Shown piece by piece: positions 37,401-47,252 of a stretch of 64,000 nucleotides of DNA; position 1 is the first letter of the stretch; every line of letters starts with the position of its first letter. The DNA comes from Phoronis australis. Taxonomy: Eukaryota > Phoronida > Phoronidae. Location: NCBI GenBank assembly GCA_002633005.1, contig NMRA01000201.1, positions 311,910 to 375,909 on the forward strand, in the 5' to 3' direction. The notes under the pieces were generated by a model. That model saw nothing but the letters and a program-made list of their open reading frames with translations, made no database searches and was not told the DNA's origin. Position numbers and translations under genes: made by a program.

Positions 37401-40400
37401 CGACAAGAATCTTGCATTTCTGGAACTGTTGCATTTTAAAAGATGCATCCGGGGGGTGGACTGCTACAATGTACTTGAGCCTTTTTTATTTTTTATGCCC
37501 TAACGGTGCAAAGGCGCAGTCCAGGAATATCCCTGTGTTTTGAGGTGGAACTCTCTGTGCTTTTTAAATACCGTGATTTAATGTTAACAATTATGCATGA
37601 TAAAAACATGGACCAATGATGACTAATGACTGCTTCAACCCACAGATTCATCGCTGCTTAACCAATTTCTTCCCATTTGAATCCTGCGATTTCGGCAGGA
37701 CATAATTAGCTCTGTACAGGTATTTTAGGAAGACCCCAGTCAAGACGCAATTTCTCAAAAAAAGTTATTTGCATTTTTAGAACACGTAATACGAACACAA
37801 AATTAAGCAGAATGATCTCTCATTTAAAAACCATCAATGCCAGCAGATGATGGATTTGAATAACACCCTATATGATACAGCAAAACTGAGACAAGTGAAC
37901 ACACTTTTCAACCCACCTTGAAGGACTGGTTAGACTGTATTGTCTGAAGCATGTTGTAGACATAGTCGGGTTCAAAGGGCGTGCCGGGGTTAATGTCCTG
38001 ACTGCGCTTACCCTTCGACCCTCTCTGCATAATCCTGAACTCGGCAACGAACTGAGCACTGGATCAGACAAAGCCAGAAATGAAAAACATGATCTCAATG
38101 TCGTTCTGTCTTTCCATGTCAAAAGAAAGACATATTCAGTGCAATTGCTTAGTGGCGTTGAAGCATAAAACGAATGTTAATTCCAACAATGATGTCAAGG
38201 CAACTGACACAATACCTTGCTTAAACCTGTTTGGCTGTGCTAAATATACAGGGCTTCATCAGCTTAAGAACATTGACTATCAGCAGTTCCTAACACTGGC
38301 CACTATGATTTCCACTATAAAACAATGCTTTTGTGACACAAATCCATGCTTCTGTATTTGTGAGGCAAGTACAGGCAAAACTTTGAAAGCCTCCATCCAC
38401 CAGCACCCAACCTAATGCCGGAAATTCTCAAACAACTACACGTCACATGAATGACGTGTGTGTCAATCTACAATGCATCTTCAAAATATAGTTTTAAACT
38501 GTTCCTTAACCGCAGTTACTGTCATCAGAGACCTAATAGTACAAAGTGATTCTATGAAACACATGAGTCACTTACAGCGAGTACACAATAGGTGTGGAGT
38601 TCTTTGTCAGTGTTGGGGAAGCAGGCAACGCCCTCATCAGGTTGAAAAATGGTGGGCAGGCGAGCAAGGCTTGCAGTGTCTGAACCAGTCATTAAGGAAC
38701 GGGTCATCTGGCGCAAACATATATTAACTTCTTGTTACTTAAGATGCAACATGGGTTGCTGACTTCATATACGAAATATTTTTTTCTGTTCTCACCATAT
38801 TTCAAACAAGGGGCCTGTTCCAAGACAACTGACTTAGCTAAGACAAATCTAAAGTTGATTCAAAATGTGTCTCAGACTGTTTCAAGAAAGGGATTACCAG
38901 CTTGGCAAGCTTGACTGAAGTTTTTCACTTAAATTTGACTACCTTACCGGATGTGGAAGATTCCAAGTTTGGAAGACGAGACAAATCTTAAGTCAAAACT
39001 GAACTTAAGTCAGTTTCTTGGAACGGGCCCCTGAATGCAGTATAAAAGGCCATGGCCCTATCTACCACATTTTGGGATTACATAGACTCAGTATAGCCAT
39101 TAAACAAATGCGCATTCCTTGGCATGGCAGACATGTCACAGACATAGTCACAAAGCGAAACCTTTAGCCATAACAATTCCAATTCTGTTACTTCTTGACA
39201 TCCCTAACACATGTCCAGAGGGGTGTTGTGAGGGTCACGACCCCCATGCTAAGTCACTTAAGTCACGCTACAATGGAAGAATATAAGTGTGACTGTCCGC
39301 TGCTAGGCCTTCCTGACCCTGGGTGTGCTCCCACATGACAAAAATCACACCTTTAAAATATTAACCCCATGGAGTCTACGTGGTGACCTGTGACCTATTG
39401 ACCTGAATGCAAAGTACAGCCATATGTAAGACCACGTTGCAAAAGGATACCGCATTGATATAGCACCAGTTGGCCCGGTTCACCAGTCCCCGCGGCTGAA
39501 CAGAGCTTGTCTTATGGACTATAGAATAGTCACGTAGGATACCTGCAACACAACAGAACATCTTAAAATCATACTGCAAGCTCCTGCAGGGCATACAAGG
39601 AATACGGTTATTTTGTGTCAAGCTGATTACAATTTGTGTTTCTCAGAGGAAATACATCAAGTTATGTAATAAGAAAAGCTAACTTTTCTGTCTTTTCATG
39701 ACCAGTGCACACAAACTGAGGTTTGCAGAAGGTACTTGTGGCAACCTTCTCAAACTCGGTGGATGTTGATTCAAGTTGAAGGCATTGGGAATCCATCAGT
39801 ACACACAATAAAACACACTCAACTGCTCACAATGCAACACGTTTAATATAATGACACAAACACGTTGTGTCTAGCAATTATGAAATGGAATCACTCACAC
39901 AGAAGATTCTCTGAAAATAGCAAAAGAACATCAAATGCCAAAATTGTAACTTTTTAAATTATCTATAGTTCAATTGAGTGCATCGATAAAATAAATTTAA
40001 ATGGAAAAGTTCTTTGCACAATACCAAATCATCTATGATATGGAATTCATTAACTGAGAAAATGTAAGAATTGTGTATCATACATACTTCCTAATCTACT
40101 CGACGAACATTCCCCAGGGGACGCGGCAACATTTGACAGCCCGTTGCCATCGACAACAGCCTCGCCGCCCATTCCTTCAATATTATTGCACATTTCGGCG
40201 TCTCCAGTGGTGCTGTTGAACTCCACTGTATTAGTGCTGTCATAGACAACTACGCCCGGCGACGACTGGGCAGAGCCCTTGAATAGCCCCGCCCACGACG
40301 ACACTTTGGGGGCGGAACTCGTTGCTGCCTTTGGTGCAGCATCAGAATCTTTATTACTTTCATTAGAAGAATCCACAGCTGCTGACAGAGTCTGGACAAC

Positions 40401-43400
40401 CTCAGTTTCTTCCTTTGCTGGAAGAACATGACTTGAAGACCCGACCGAATCACATTTCAGGCCATCGGAGACTGTCGTTTCTGACGACACAACATCCTTT
40501 GAGAGATCAAAACTTATCTCCGCTTGCATAGATTCAATTTCATTGACTAATGCCTGATCACGAGGCGTTTCATCGTTTTCGTTCAGTTCGACATTTGCAG
40601 CAGATCCCCTGCTTCCTATTTCCAGAACAAACTTCTCTCCGACAGAAAAGTTCTGTTTTTTGGCAACTTCGGGTATGTCGAAACCAAATTCAAAATCAAC
40701 AACGTTACTGGTCTTGGCTGTCACAACAGGGACACCCTCTACCTCCAGCTGTGCATCTAATGTAATATTACTCTCTATGCTCACATTTGTATAACTTTCA
40801 CTGACTGGCTGTTCAATGTTATCTATTGCCCGCGTTTCATTCACCACAATATTGCTGTGAACAACTATATTCTGTGCATTCTCAATGTGCTCTACAATTT
40901 CACCATTTTCAATGGCACAAGATTCCTCGACACTGCGACTAGCTGGCAGGAACCCAGAACCTGCAGGCTCGACTAATCTTTGGGGTTGTGCACTGACAAG
41001 AGCCATGCTGACAGGGACAGGGTTTTGATAATATCCTGGAGGTCTACGTTTCTTATTCCTTCTCGCATACTTCTTTTCGTACAGTCTATGTACTGGTGCC
41101 ATCTCCGATGTGACCGGTGGCATTTCCGATGTGACCGGTGGCATTACAGTTGTCGTGTGCAAATTGTGTGCTAGGATTGGCTGCCCATGTATCACCCGTG
41201 GTTGGGGCATTGTGACCATTCGCGGCAGGAAGCTAGTAGGTGGAGGCACCCGTCCCATCATTGAATACGCATGGCCAACCGCCATCGGATGTGGATGGCC
41301 AAACTGGGGCACAGACATGCGGGTCACCGGTGGCCGGTGCATCATTGGCGCGTGAGGGCTGGGCATCATGAAGACCGGAGTGGGTATCATGCCCGGAGGG
41401 GCCACTTTCAACTGGCTGGAGCTGAAAACAGGCTGCGGCTTCAGACTTTCGCCAACACTAGTTTGAGCAATAGAGGGCAGAGCACTCTGTACAGTGACGC
41501 TGACTTCAGCCGCTGCTTCGACATGACTAGTTTCAAAATCATGGAACTCATGATCAGTCGAGTTTGTTGCATTGTCTTTTATGTCAGGACTGGATGCACT
41601 GTTTTCTGCATTGTCCTTGGTAAATTCTCTCACATTTTCTGTATTTTGTACCAAACGTGTACACTGCAAATCAGTACTATCCCAAGGGAACTGAAAGTGA
41701 AAATCAAAATTTAGAGCAGATATGAGTGCAGGGAGACACATTTTTAAACCAAGTCAATTTCTCGTGACATCAGGAAATCTCTTTGTCTGTTTAAACCAAC
41801 CTTTAGCCTATTAACAATGGCACGATGTTTCAGTTCCAGACTTAAACTCCGCCACCTACCAGAAAAAATGTAAACCAACTGCCCACCATGACTGTACCAG
41901 GTACACATACTCGTTCTAAGAACGATGTAACACCTGAAGACGGTCCAAGAAATGACCAAAACGTCTAGAGGTTGGTGTAAATTGACGTGACAAAAAATAC
42001 AAACCAACAGTGGCCAAGCATTTTGAGAAAACCAGTTTTCTCCACGTCCCCACAGATCAACAGGCATCAAATTGATTCTCAAAATCCGGAACCCATGCAA
42101 TGACTATTGCCTATCATTCTAGAGCAAGCAATAACCAACCCAATTCATCTGTCCTCACAGTGCACACCTGGGACACAGGCATCTTTTACAAAGCAGCATT
42201 TTGACACTGTTAAAGGCGAAGGCAACCTTTTTCCATGTCATTTTGAGCTAAAATAAGGTTGGTTGGTTATCCTAGACATATTTTCCACTTAATTACAGCT
42301 TTTCGTAATTTTATTAATTACTAGTCCGCTACTCCGGAAGTGACGTTTTAGGAGGCAAGCGTTTCCCGCCACTTGGTTTTGCGTTGACTTTACCGTGCGA
42401 ATCTGTTCTATTCTACTTTTGTTTTGTGCTGTTTTTCAACAATTGTCGCCACCACTTTCCATCGGCGAGTATTCTGCGGCAAGATAGGTTAGTAGAGAAC
42501 TCAACTACGTTGGATTTAGGGATTGTTTAGTGTGTTGTAAGCTGAAAATGGCTGGAGTCGGTGACCCGTATCACAGTGACAGTAGTGTGAGTGACGGAGA
42601 CCTTGTTCACAACAGTGGTGACGAGGAATTTTTTCACGGACATTCAGTGGGTGGGTACATGTTTGAGCCCGAGTATAACGAGGCAGGGTACGCACAGGCA
42701 CAGGCAGCTGTTGAGAGAAACGAGGCGGCTACTGAAGACAGACGTGGTGACACATCTTGGTGCAAATGCACTGTGTGCGTTGTTATGCCTACCTCAATTG
42801 AATGCTTGTGCTGTTCCGAGTTCCACATCAATTATCTTTTTGGTCTCTTCCTCCATTAGAGTGTATGTGGTATACTTGGCGGACCGCCCTGGTGAGTCAG
42901 ACAAGTTCTCCTTCTCCATGAATTCCGCCACCAACTCGAGATGTTGTGACATGTATGCGTCATTGACAACTGGTATTAAATAGGAATTCTGAATGTTGTT
43001 GAATGTTGTTTTCGAAAAAAAACTTGACTTTTCCAAAGTCCATCATTGTCTTCACCGACTGAAACGTGTTTCCAGTGAAGAGCACACCACTGGACATGGT
43101 TAAGTGGACCTCCGGCATACCACGGACAGAGGAACAACTGTCCCACTTGCCAGAGTGTCCCGTGACACACTCCCACTGGATGGTGACCTGAGCACCCAAA
43201 CTGCTTACATTGTGTCGTGTGACTCCCTCGCCACACACCTGGCACCTTCTAAATAGCTCCAACACTTTAGACAAGTCCACAATAAACTTATCAAAGTTTG
43301 GCTCACCGATCTGTTCACTGGACGACGAACTGTCCTCTTCACTGGGTGTCGAACTGGGCCTGTAATCACTCCCACTACTCAATATCGCTGCAGGGCTGCT

Positions 43401-44755
43401 TAGAGGCTCTGGGCTGGAGAAAACAGCACAGGGCGAATCACTACTGGTTCCAGGAATTGCACGCTCTGGGGTACGTTCGGAGGCACGGGTGACAGTAGAT
43501 GAAGTGCCTCCACTGGCTCCAGTCACTGTACTGGCCACAGCTCGCGAGGCTTCTTGCTTCAAAAACGCACTTCTTGGGGGTGGCAACGGGGCACTGCCGG
43601 GAATCAACACAGATGGAATGGCATCCTTCTTCAGGCGTTGTTTCGCAGGGACCTTCATCAGTTCAGCGTACAAATCCCTTTCGTATTCGGACGGCAGAAA
43701 GTGCTTGCCACACACTCGGTAATTCTCCACTGCTTTGTACGTTGCGTGGACGGATAACGCTGCGTTCTTCACACGAACGAGCCAAGTACGGCGAAGTGTG
43801 TCATCCATCGGAAAGCGATGCAAAGGTACTCCCAAAGCGCGTGTGAGCCGCTAATTAGTACATTCCGGTGCCCAGCAATAGTGTGGCATGTTGACTGACT
43901 AGTAAATGAAAGCAAACAACGACGGAACTTAACACAACTGAGGTAGAACAATGACTGACTCTGCAGCTCTCACAGTCACACTATATGAAAAGAAATTTGC
44001 GCGAAATGCCTGCCTCCTAAAACGTCACTTCCGCAGTAGTGGACGAGTAATTAATAAAATTACGAAAAGCTGTAATTAAGTGGAAAATATGTCTAGGATA
44101 ACCAACCAACCTTATTTTAGCTCAAAATGACATGGAAAAAGGTTGCCTTCGCCTTTAAGTTGTCAACACTGAATTCTTAACCGAAGCACACCCATCCAAT
44201 CTTGAACTCCTGCTGAATAAGCCAGCAACTCTAGTTGCACACAATACATCATTTTCCAATGAGCAATTTTAGTGCTGGCCAGACCTAACAAACTCTGAAG
44301 TGTTTCTTTGAGTCGCTGATAGCATTTTTCAGTGTTCTTGTTGCTATCGGAAACATTATGAGAACAATTGCTGTTTTCAAACAGTTACACAGAGCAAAGT
44401 GTGACTCTAAATGCTGATTTTGAAAGTTCGAGGCAACAATTCAATTATACAACCAGACCTGAACAAAAAGAAGAGTTGTACTAAAAATTTAAGTTGTTCG
44501 AAAACAAAAATGTCACCAAAAACTTCAGCAAGCAAAACTGGTTTAGAGTCATTTGTTTTATAGCTATTTAAACAGACACGGAAGAGATTTTAATCATGAT
44601 ATGGTCCAGCACGGCTTTATGACTGATCTTACCTCAACACACTTTGGTCTTCGGTTATTCCCGAACAAAATCTTTTGCAGATTGCGCTCCTCTTCCTTAG
44701 TTAAATCATTCAAGTCTATAAATGATACTTCCTGAAAATATAAACAGGGAGCCAT
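31212..44755 (-). CDS. USP10: Ubiquitin carboxyl-terminal hydrolase 10 (whole gene, 11 exons)
   Basis: Joined exons (minus strand): 44731-44633, 41690-40088, 39542-39451, 38679-38576, 38058-37917, 36005-35903, 34837-34710, 33929-33804, 32994-32902, 32506-32362, 31465-31212. Every junction has a donor GT and acceptor AG and the phases agree, giving 962 residues before any upstream start. USP10 is a cysteine protease that removes ubiquitin from substrates such as p53 and works with G3BP in stress-granule control. Seen here: a long disordered N-terminal part with RPPGYY (about residues 249-254) and SWAGLF (498-503), both shared with vertebrate USP10, then the USP domain with [14 protein letters not shown] (Cys 594), [38 protein letters not shown] (His 913) and LDD. 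Human USP10 is about 800 residues; the excess lies in exon 2. The start is either an ATG at 44755 in frame with exon 1, or in an unseen upstream exon. Confidence 0.96.
31505..31645 (+). repeat. 52-bp minisatellite, about 2.7 copies (USP10 intron)
   Basis: AATAACAGTCTCACCTCACA starts units at 31505, 31557 and 31609, the third being partial. It lies in the last USP10 intron. Confidence 0.92.
31845..31911 (+). repeat. 9-bp microsatellite (GGTGAGTGA)n
   Basis: About seven GGTGAGTGA units, degrading at the right end to GTGTGTGAGGTGTATG. It is intronic to USP10, on the non-coding strand, so the repeated GTGAGT words are not splice donors for that gene. Confidence 0.92.
32362..32506 (-). CDS. USP10: USP10 exon 10
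   Basis: Encodes residues 831-878, [20 protein letters not shown] onward to SLDISK, then one base. The [14 protein letters not shown] block is the conserved USP strand before the His box. Donor gtatgcc; acceptor tttcag. Confidence 0.96.
32645..32830. mobile_element. 186-bp hairpin MITE in USP10 intron
   Basis: Arms of about 85 bases face each other: AACAGCTTATCATTTAAAAT at the left pairs with the end ATTTTAAATAATAAGCTGTT, and GGCCTCAAAA pairs with TTTTGAGGCC near the centre. It is the kind of nearly full-length palindrome left by a small non-autonomous DNA transposon. No clear target duplication was seen. Confidence 0.75.
32902..32994 (-). CDS. USP10: USP10 exon 9
   Basis: Encodes residues 800-830, [20 protein letters not shown] and KTKVE, phase 0 at both ends. 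It corresponds to the human segment SDKIRTVQDALESLV. Confidence 0.95.
33804..33929 (-). CDS. USP10: USP10 exon 8
   Basis: Encodes residues 758-799, including [13 protein letters not shown] and the conserved [15 protein letters not shown], phase 0 at both ends. Confidence 0.96.
34539..34556 (+). repeat. Poly(C) tract in USP10 intron
   Basis: A run of C broken by one A; a homopolymer of uncertain length. Confidence 0.8.
34710..34837 (-). CDS. USP10: USP10 exon 7 (acidic insert)
   Basis: Encodes residues 715-757. An acidic Gly-rich stretch ([14 protein letters not shown]) leads into [14 protein letters not shown], matching human DEWEQVGPRNKTSVTR. Enters in phase 1 and leaves in phase 0. Confidence 0.95.
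35903..36005 (-). CDS. USP10: USP10 exon 6
   Basis: Encodes residues 681-714: [20 protein letters not shown] and on to GKTN, plus one base. The QEDAEEF block is the USP box that positions the catalytic Cys loop. Confidence 0.96.
36829..37002. repeat. Inverted repeat around a tRNA-like B box (USP10 intron)
   Basis: Arms of about 50 bases (GCAAGTAGTTTATCCCGTTC ... ATCACGTGA, and the complement ending in GGGATAAACAACTTGC) surround a ~68-base centre. On the minus strand the centre reads CTGGGCTCGAGTCCCGG, a 5-bp stem with a 7-base loop like a tRNA T arm, followed by TCGGGGGCA. No D arm or 5' acceptor strand is present, so it is a SINE or tRNA-derived fragment rather than a tRNA gene. Confidence 0.7.
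37917..38058 (-). CDS. USP10: USP10 exon 5
   Basis: Encodes residues 633-680: [40 protein letters not shown], ending SNQSFK. Matches the human segment around DIRPGAAFEPTYIY. The acceptor is at gatccag (38059-38061); a second cag six bases downstream would break the phase. Confidence 0.95.
38576..38679 (-). CDS. USP10: USP10 exon 4
   Basis: Encodes residues 599-632: [20 protein letters not shown] onward to TPIVYSL. Matches human TLQALVACPPMYHLMK. Enters in phase 0 and leaves in phase 2. Confidence 0.96.
38810..39031. mobile_element. 222-bp MITE with GGGGCC(C/T)GTTCCAAG ends (USP10 intron)
   Basis: The left end GGGGCCTGTTCCAAGACAAC is inverted at the right end (CTTGGAACGGGCCCC). The adjoining ACTGACTTA words are also inverted. 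No coding capacity. Confidence 0.75.
39451..39542 (-). CDS. USP10: USP10 exon 3 (catalytic Cys)
   Basis: Encodes residues 568-598: [20 protein letters not shown] then [11 protein letters not shown]. The Cys of NWCYIN (codon 39465..39463) is the active-site nucleophile of the USP fold. Enters in phase 1 (A from exon 2 plus GT) and leaves in phase 0. Confidence 0.97.
40088..41690 (-). CDS. USP10: USP10 exon 2 (large disordered N-terminal exon)
   Basis: A 1603-base exon encoding residues 34-567. It opens [14 protein letters not shown] after acceptor tttcag. Residues 131-233 are rich in Pro, Met and His and hold a short repeat ([18 protein letters not shown]). Then come [16 protein letters not shown], long acidic/Ser-rich sequence, and [15 protein letters not shown], the last two matching vertebrate USP10. 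No clear PAM2 motif (poly(A)-binding-protein site, present in human USP10) was seen. The frame continues 12 codons past the donor (GAA|gtatgt). Confidence 0.95.
42548..42859 (+). pseudogene. P2X7 intracellular (ballast) domain-like protein, truncated
   Basis: ATG at 42548 follows the left terminal repeat. The first 45 residues are acidic and Ser/Asp-rich, as in proteins of this type. [17 protein letters not shown] is followed by the Cys cluster [21 protein letters not shown]. The WCxCxxC...CC arrangement is that of the zinc-binding cytoplasmic domain of P2X7 receptors, which also occurs in many invertebrate proteins without a channel. After CCSE the frame leaves the family ([12 protein letters not shown], stop) because the DNA here is antisense to the transposase gene. 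The domain's later Cys/His part is therefore missing. Its role in the transposon is unknown. Confidence 0.8.
42821..43889 (-). pseudogene. THAP-domain transposase, Kolobok-like, with stop, frameshift and C-terminal deletion
   Basis: ATG at 43889..43887 gives [12 protein letters not shown] with the first two zinc Cys (C-x4-C). An in-frame TAG follows at 43853..43851. The frame then continues through [28 protein letters not shown] (third Cys and His of the C2CH site) and DAIPSVL (AVPTIF-box position), completing a THAP DNA-binding domain. A Ser/Pro linker, then a Cys pair (CQVCG) and GH.GKWDS lead into [16 protein letters not shown] poly(T)/poly(A) run near 43010-43022 shifts the frame; in the next frame [18 protein letters not shown] and [16 protein letters not shown] are typical of the catalytic region, but the usual LSGDGR before DSPG is lost. 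The remainder of the catalytic domain is deleted at about 42820. Confidence 0.85.
44633..44755 (-). CDS. USP10: USP10 exon 1 (visible N-terminal exon)
   Basis: 44731-44633 encodes [20 protein letters not shown] and [13 protein letters not shown], phase 0, donor gtaagatc. It aligns with the human N-terminal exon (YIFGDFSPDEFNQFF...SSVE). Upstream bases read both as an acceptor (ttatattttcag) and as in-frame codons from ATG 44755 (MAPCLYFQ) with a good Kozak context (AAG before, G after). The true start is thus either 44755 or an upstream exon. Confidence 0.8.
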
Positions 44756-44758
44756 CTT

Positions 44759-45180
44759 TAATTGGGGTCAAGCCATTCACAGAACTGTGAGCCCTTTATA
44801 TGGGACAAGGTGGCAAGTGTTCACAGTGACAAATTGTTACACAAAGGAGGGATAACACTCCTACTTCATGGTCAATTTGCTTCAGGAGCTGGATAAAATA
44901 GAATGAACAAAAGCGCAGCACAAACTGGTTATTTGTGAGATGGAATACCACACAAAGACACTAGCACAATTAGATTAACTGATCTACAAAGGTTTTATCA
45001 GAAATACGTAATTTCTACAGGTAATGCCTGATCCACATAAATCCAATTCATTGCCCCAAACGAACATCATGGATGACTTAGCTTTAATAAGAAATGAAAA
45101 CTAGACGACACTGCAAAATCGCGAAATTAAAAAATGCTGAACGATAATGATGATGATGAATGACAATGAAAAAATATACT
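44759..45180. other. Upstream flank of USP10, nothing further recognised
   Basis: AT-rich sequence with no further exon or element recognised. Confidence 0.35.
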
Positions 45181-45544
45181 ACAAGAGCAACGCAGAGCGT
45201 TGAAATGCGCCCACAATTGCACCGTATATACGGTATCCTTCTAGGGTTGTTTATTAGTACCATAAAGTGGCCAGTAGAGGGCATATATGTAGTATGTTGT
45301 ACTTTGCAAAATGGAAAGGCATGGTCATTGTCTCCTCAATAGGCTAGGTTTCAAAATGTGAGTGATCTTCATAATACAAGCACATCCTATGCATCAGTTG
45401 CTTAAAGCACCACACAAACATAGAATTAAAAACAAATTTACCAACATACGAGATTAGCACAGCATTAGAATGCCAGAAACAAATTTCTACTTGGAACTTT
45501 TCCTTCATAGTCACGAAGTAACACAAAGTATACACCTGAAGACC
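45181..45544 (-). repeat. Dispersed repeat R1, copy cut by assembly gap
   Basis: Nearly the same as 23430-23812 (for example CAACGCAGAGCGTTGAAATG and the following 340 bases), ending at GAAGACC where N begins. The other end, with the (GTCC)n part, is not found after the gap. Confidence 0.85.
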
Positions 45545-45920
45545 NNNNNNNNNNNNNNNNNNNNNNNNNNNNNNNNNNNNNNNNNNNNNNNNNNNNNNNN
45601 NNNNNNNNNNNNNNNNNNNNNNNNNNNNNNNNNNNNNNNNNNNNNNNNNNNNNNNNNNNNNNNNNNNNNNNNNNNNNNNNNNNNNNNNNNNNNNNNNNNN
45701 NNNNNNNNNNNNNNNNNNNNNNNNNNNNNNNNNNNNNNNNNNNNNNNNNNNNNNNNNNNNNNNNNNNNNNNNNNNNNNNNNNNNNNNNNNNNNNNNNNNN
45801 NNNNNNNNNNNNNNNNNNNNNNNNNNNNNNNNNNNNNNNNNNNNNNNNNNNNNNNNNNNNNNNNNNNNNNNNNNNNNNNNNNNNNNNNNNNNNNNNNNNN
45901 NNNNNNNNNNNNNNNNNNNN
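45545..45920. other. Assembly gap (376 N)
   Basis: Run of N following repeat R1, between USP10 exon 1 and the tetraspanin promoter region. Confidence 1.
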
Positions 45921-46591
45921 AGATTCTTATCTTTTTGTCGAACGCGACCACATACTGTAGACATTATCAGTGACTGCGCTACGCCAAGAATTGTACGTCT
46001 CTTGGCTTACCTCAAAATCCAACTGCTGCTTGGAGTTTTGGTAATTGGCCCAATTGCGTTGAACATACAGCATAATTAATGAAAAGCATAACATGGCTAC
46101 TTTATGGTACAAAAGTTTTAGGTTGTAATAAGTCACATTTCTTGTCCGATTTTCAAAATTCAAAAGCCAAATCGCGTGTAGTTTTGACAAACTATTCAAA
46201 TACGATATTTAAAAACTTTCAAAGCGACAATTTTAAAAATACTATTGTCCCACCAAGTGTGTTTATGATGGTCTGATTATTTGATGACGATACCGGGTAC
46301 CGTCAGCAACATGAGGAGATGTAATTAATCAAAACCGCAACTTTGGAGCCTAATTAATGCGGCAAATTTCGAGGAATGCAAACTGGTCGATGGGCCCAAT
46401 CTCCGTGGACCCTGCGGTGGCTATTTCAACGTAGAATTCTTATCCTGGCATTTTTCACTCTCAAGATTTTTCGCACGAGCTAATTAGCCTGTTCCAGTGC
46501 GTAATAATGCAGTATGCGAAAACAACCGCCGTTGTTACTTTCGCTGGGAAGAAGACCAATTATCGCGTTTCCCGGTTTACTGACCATCCAG

Positions 46592-46623
46592 TTTTTTGGG
46601 TTTTTTTTTTGTTTTTTTTTTTT
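46592..46623 (+). repeat. Poly(T) tract
   Basis: T runs broken by G (TTTTTTGGG, then longer T runs separated by single G). Confidence 0.85.
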
Positions 46624-47087
46624 GGCTGACGGGTTGTAGAATTGTTCAGTAGAGGACTTAATTAAGACACCCAGTCTAATTTAGAAAGTCGACACAAAAT
46701 CACACGGAGGGACGAAGGTATTATAGAAAGCTTCTATGGAAAAGTCGCGCTATACCTACCCTAGAGGTAATCGACCTCACAGAGAGTAGTGCTGTACTCG
46801 TGGTTCATTGACGAAAAAGGTATCAAAATGGATCATGATCCGATTGACAGAAACGTATCAAAGCCAGTCTAATGGCGGAAAATTGAATCGCGGGTGCGGC
46901 CCCGAGAAATTAACGCCTGAAACCGCGAGTGTCGACCAAATCGCCCAACTTGCTAAAAATGGCAAAGACAAGGATTCAGCAACCTGAAGAGTTATGTCTT
47001 TCCACCAATATAAAACTAGCTACTGTAGAACTCTCTTGTTTACCCTTTAATTTTAGAGCTACCGGCAGATAGGTAGGCTAATTTCAC

Positions 47088-47252
47088 GGGCGGCGCAGCA
47101 CTGAAAAAGTGGTTGGCTTGAGCCCCCTCAGCCCCCTGTGGTGCATCGCCTGTAGACCATGTGCTCCCGGCCGCGGTGTAGCGGCGCCGGGGGCTGAAAA
47201 AAGTGGGGCCTCGGAGGCTACAGCCGCCCCAGCCCCCTATGGTGCGCCGCCC
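47088..47252. mobile_element. GGGCGGCGCA-ended MITE (165 bp)
   Basis: The ends GGGCGGCGCA and TGCGCCGCCC are perfect inverted repeats. Inner words CAGCCCCCT(A/G)TGGTG and CTGAAAAA(A)GTGG recur. A 63-bp deletion copy is at 51840-51902. Confidence 0.7.

Larger units (their letters stand above)
42214..44154. mobile_element. TTAA-flanked transposon with THAP transposase and P2X7-ballast-like ORF (defective)
   Basis: TTAA at 42210-42213 and 44155-44158 brackets an element whose ends are AGGCGAAGGCAACCTTTTTC and its complement. The inverted ends match closely for about 160 bases, to GGAAGTGACGTTTTAGGAGGCA. TTAA duplication plus a THAP-type transposase fits the Kolobok superfamily. The plus-strand gene at the left end (42548-42859) and the minus-strand transposase at the right end (43889-42821) converge and are fused by a deletion at about 42820. 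A stop and a frameshift also break the transposase, so this copy is dead. It sits between USP10 exons 1 and 2. Confidence 0.88.

Noticed and set aside
42960-43835. A complete 291-residue host THAP protein starting at the Met before GVPLHRFP
   Set aside because: The first Cys pair of the THAP zinc site lies upstream, beyond an in-frame TAG, and the frame ends after a frameshift inside TTAA-flanked inverted repeats; it is a broken transposase.
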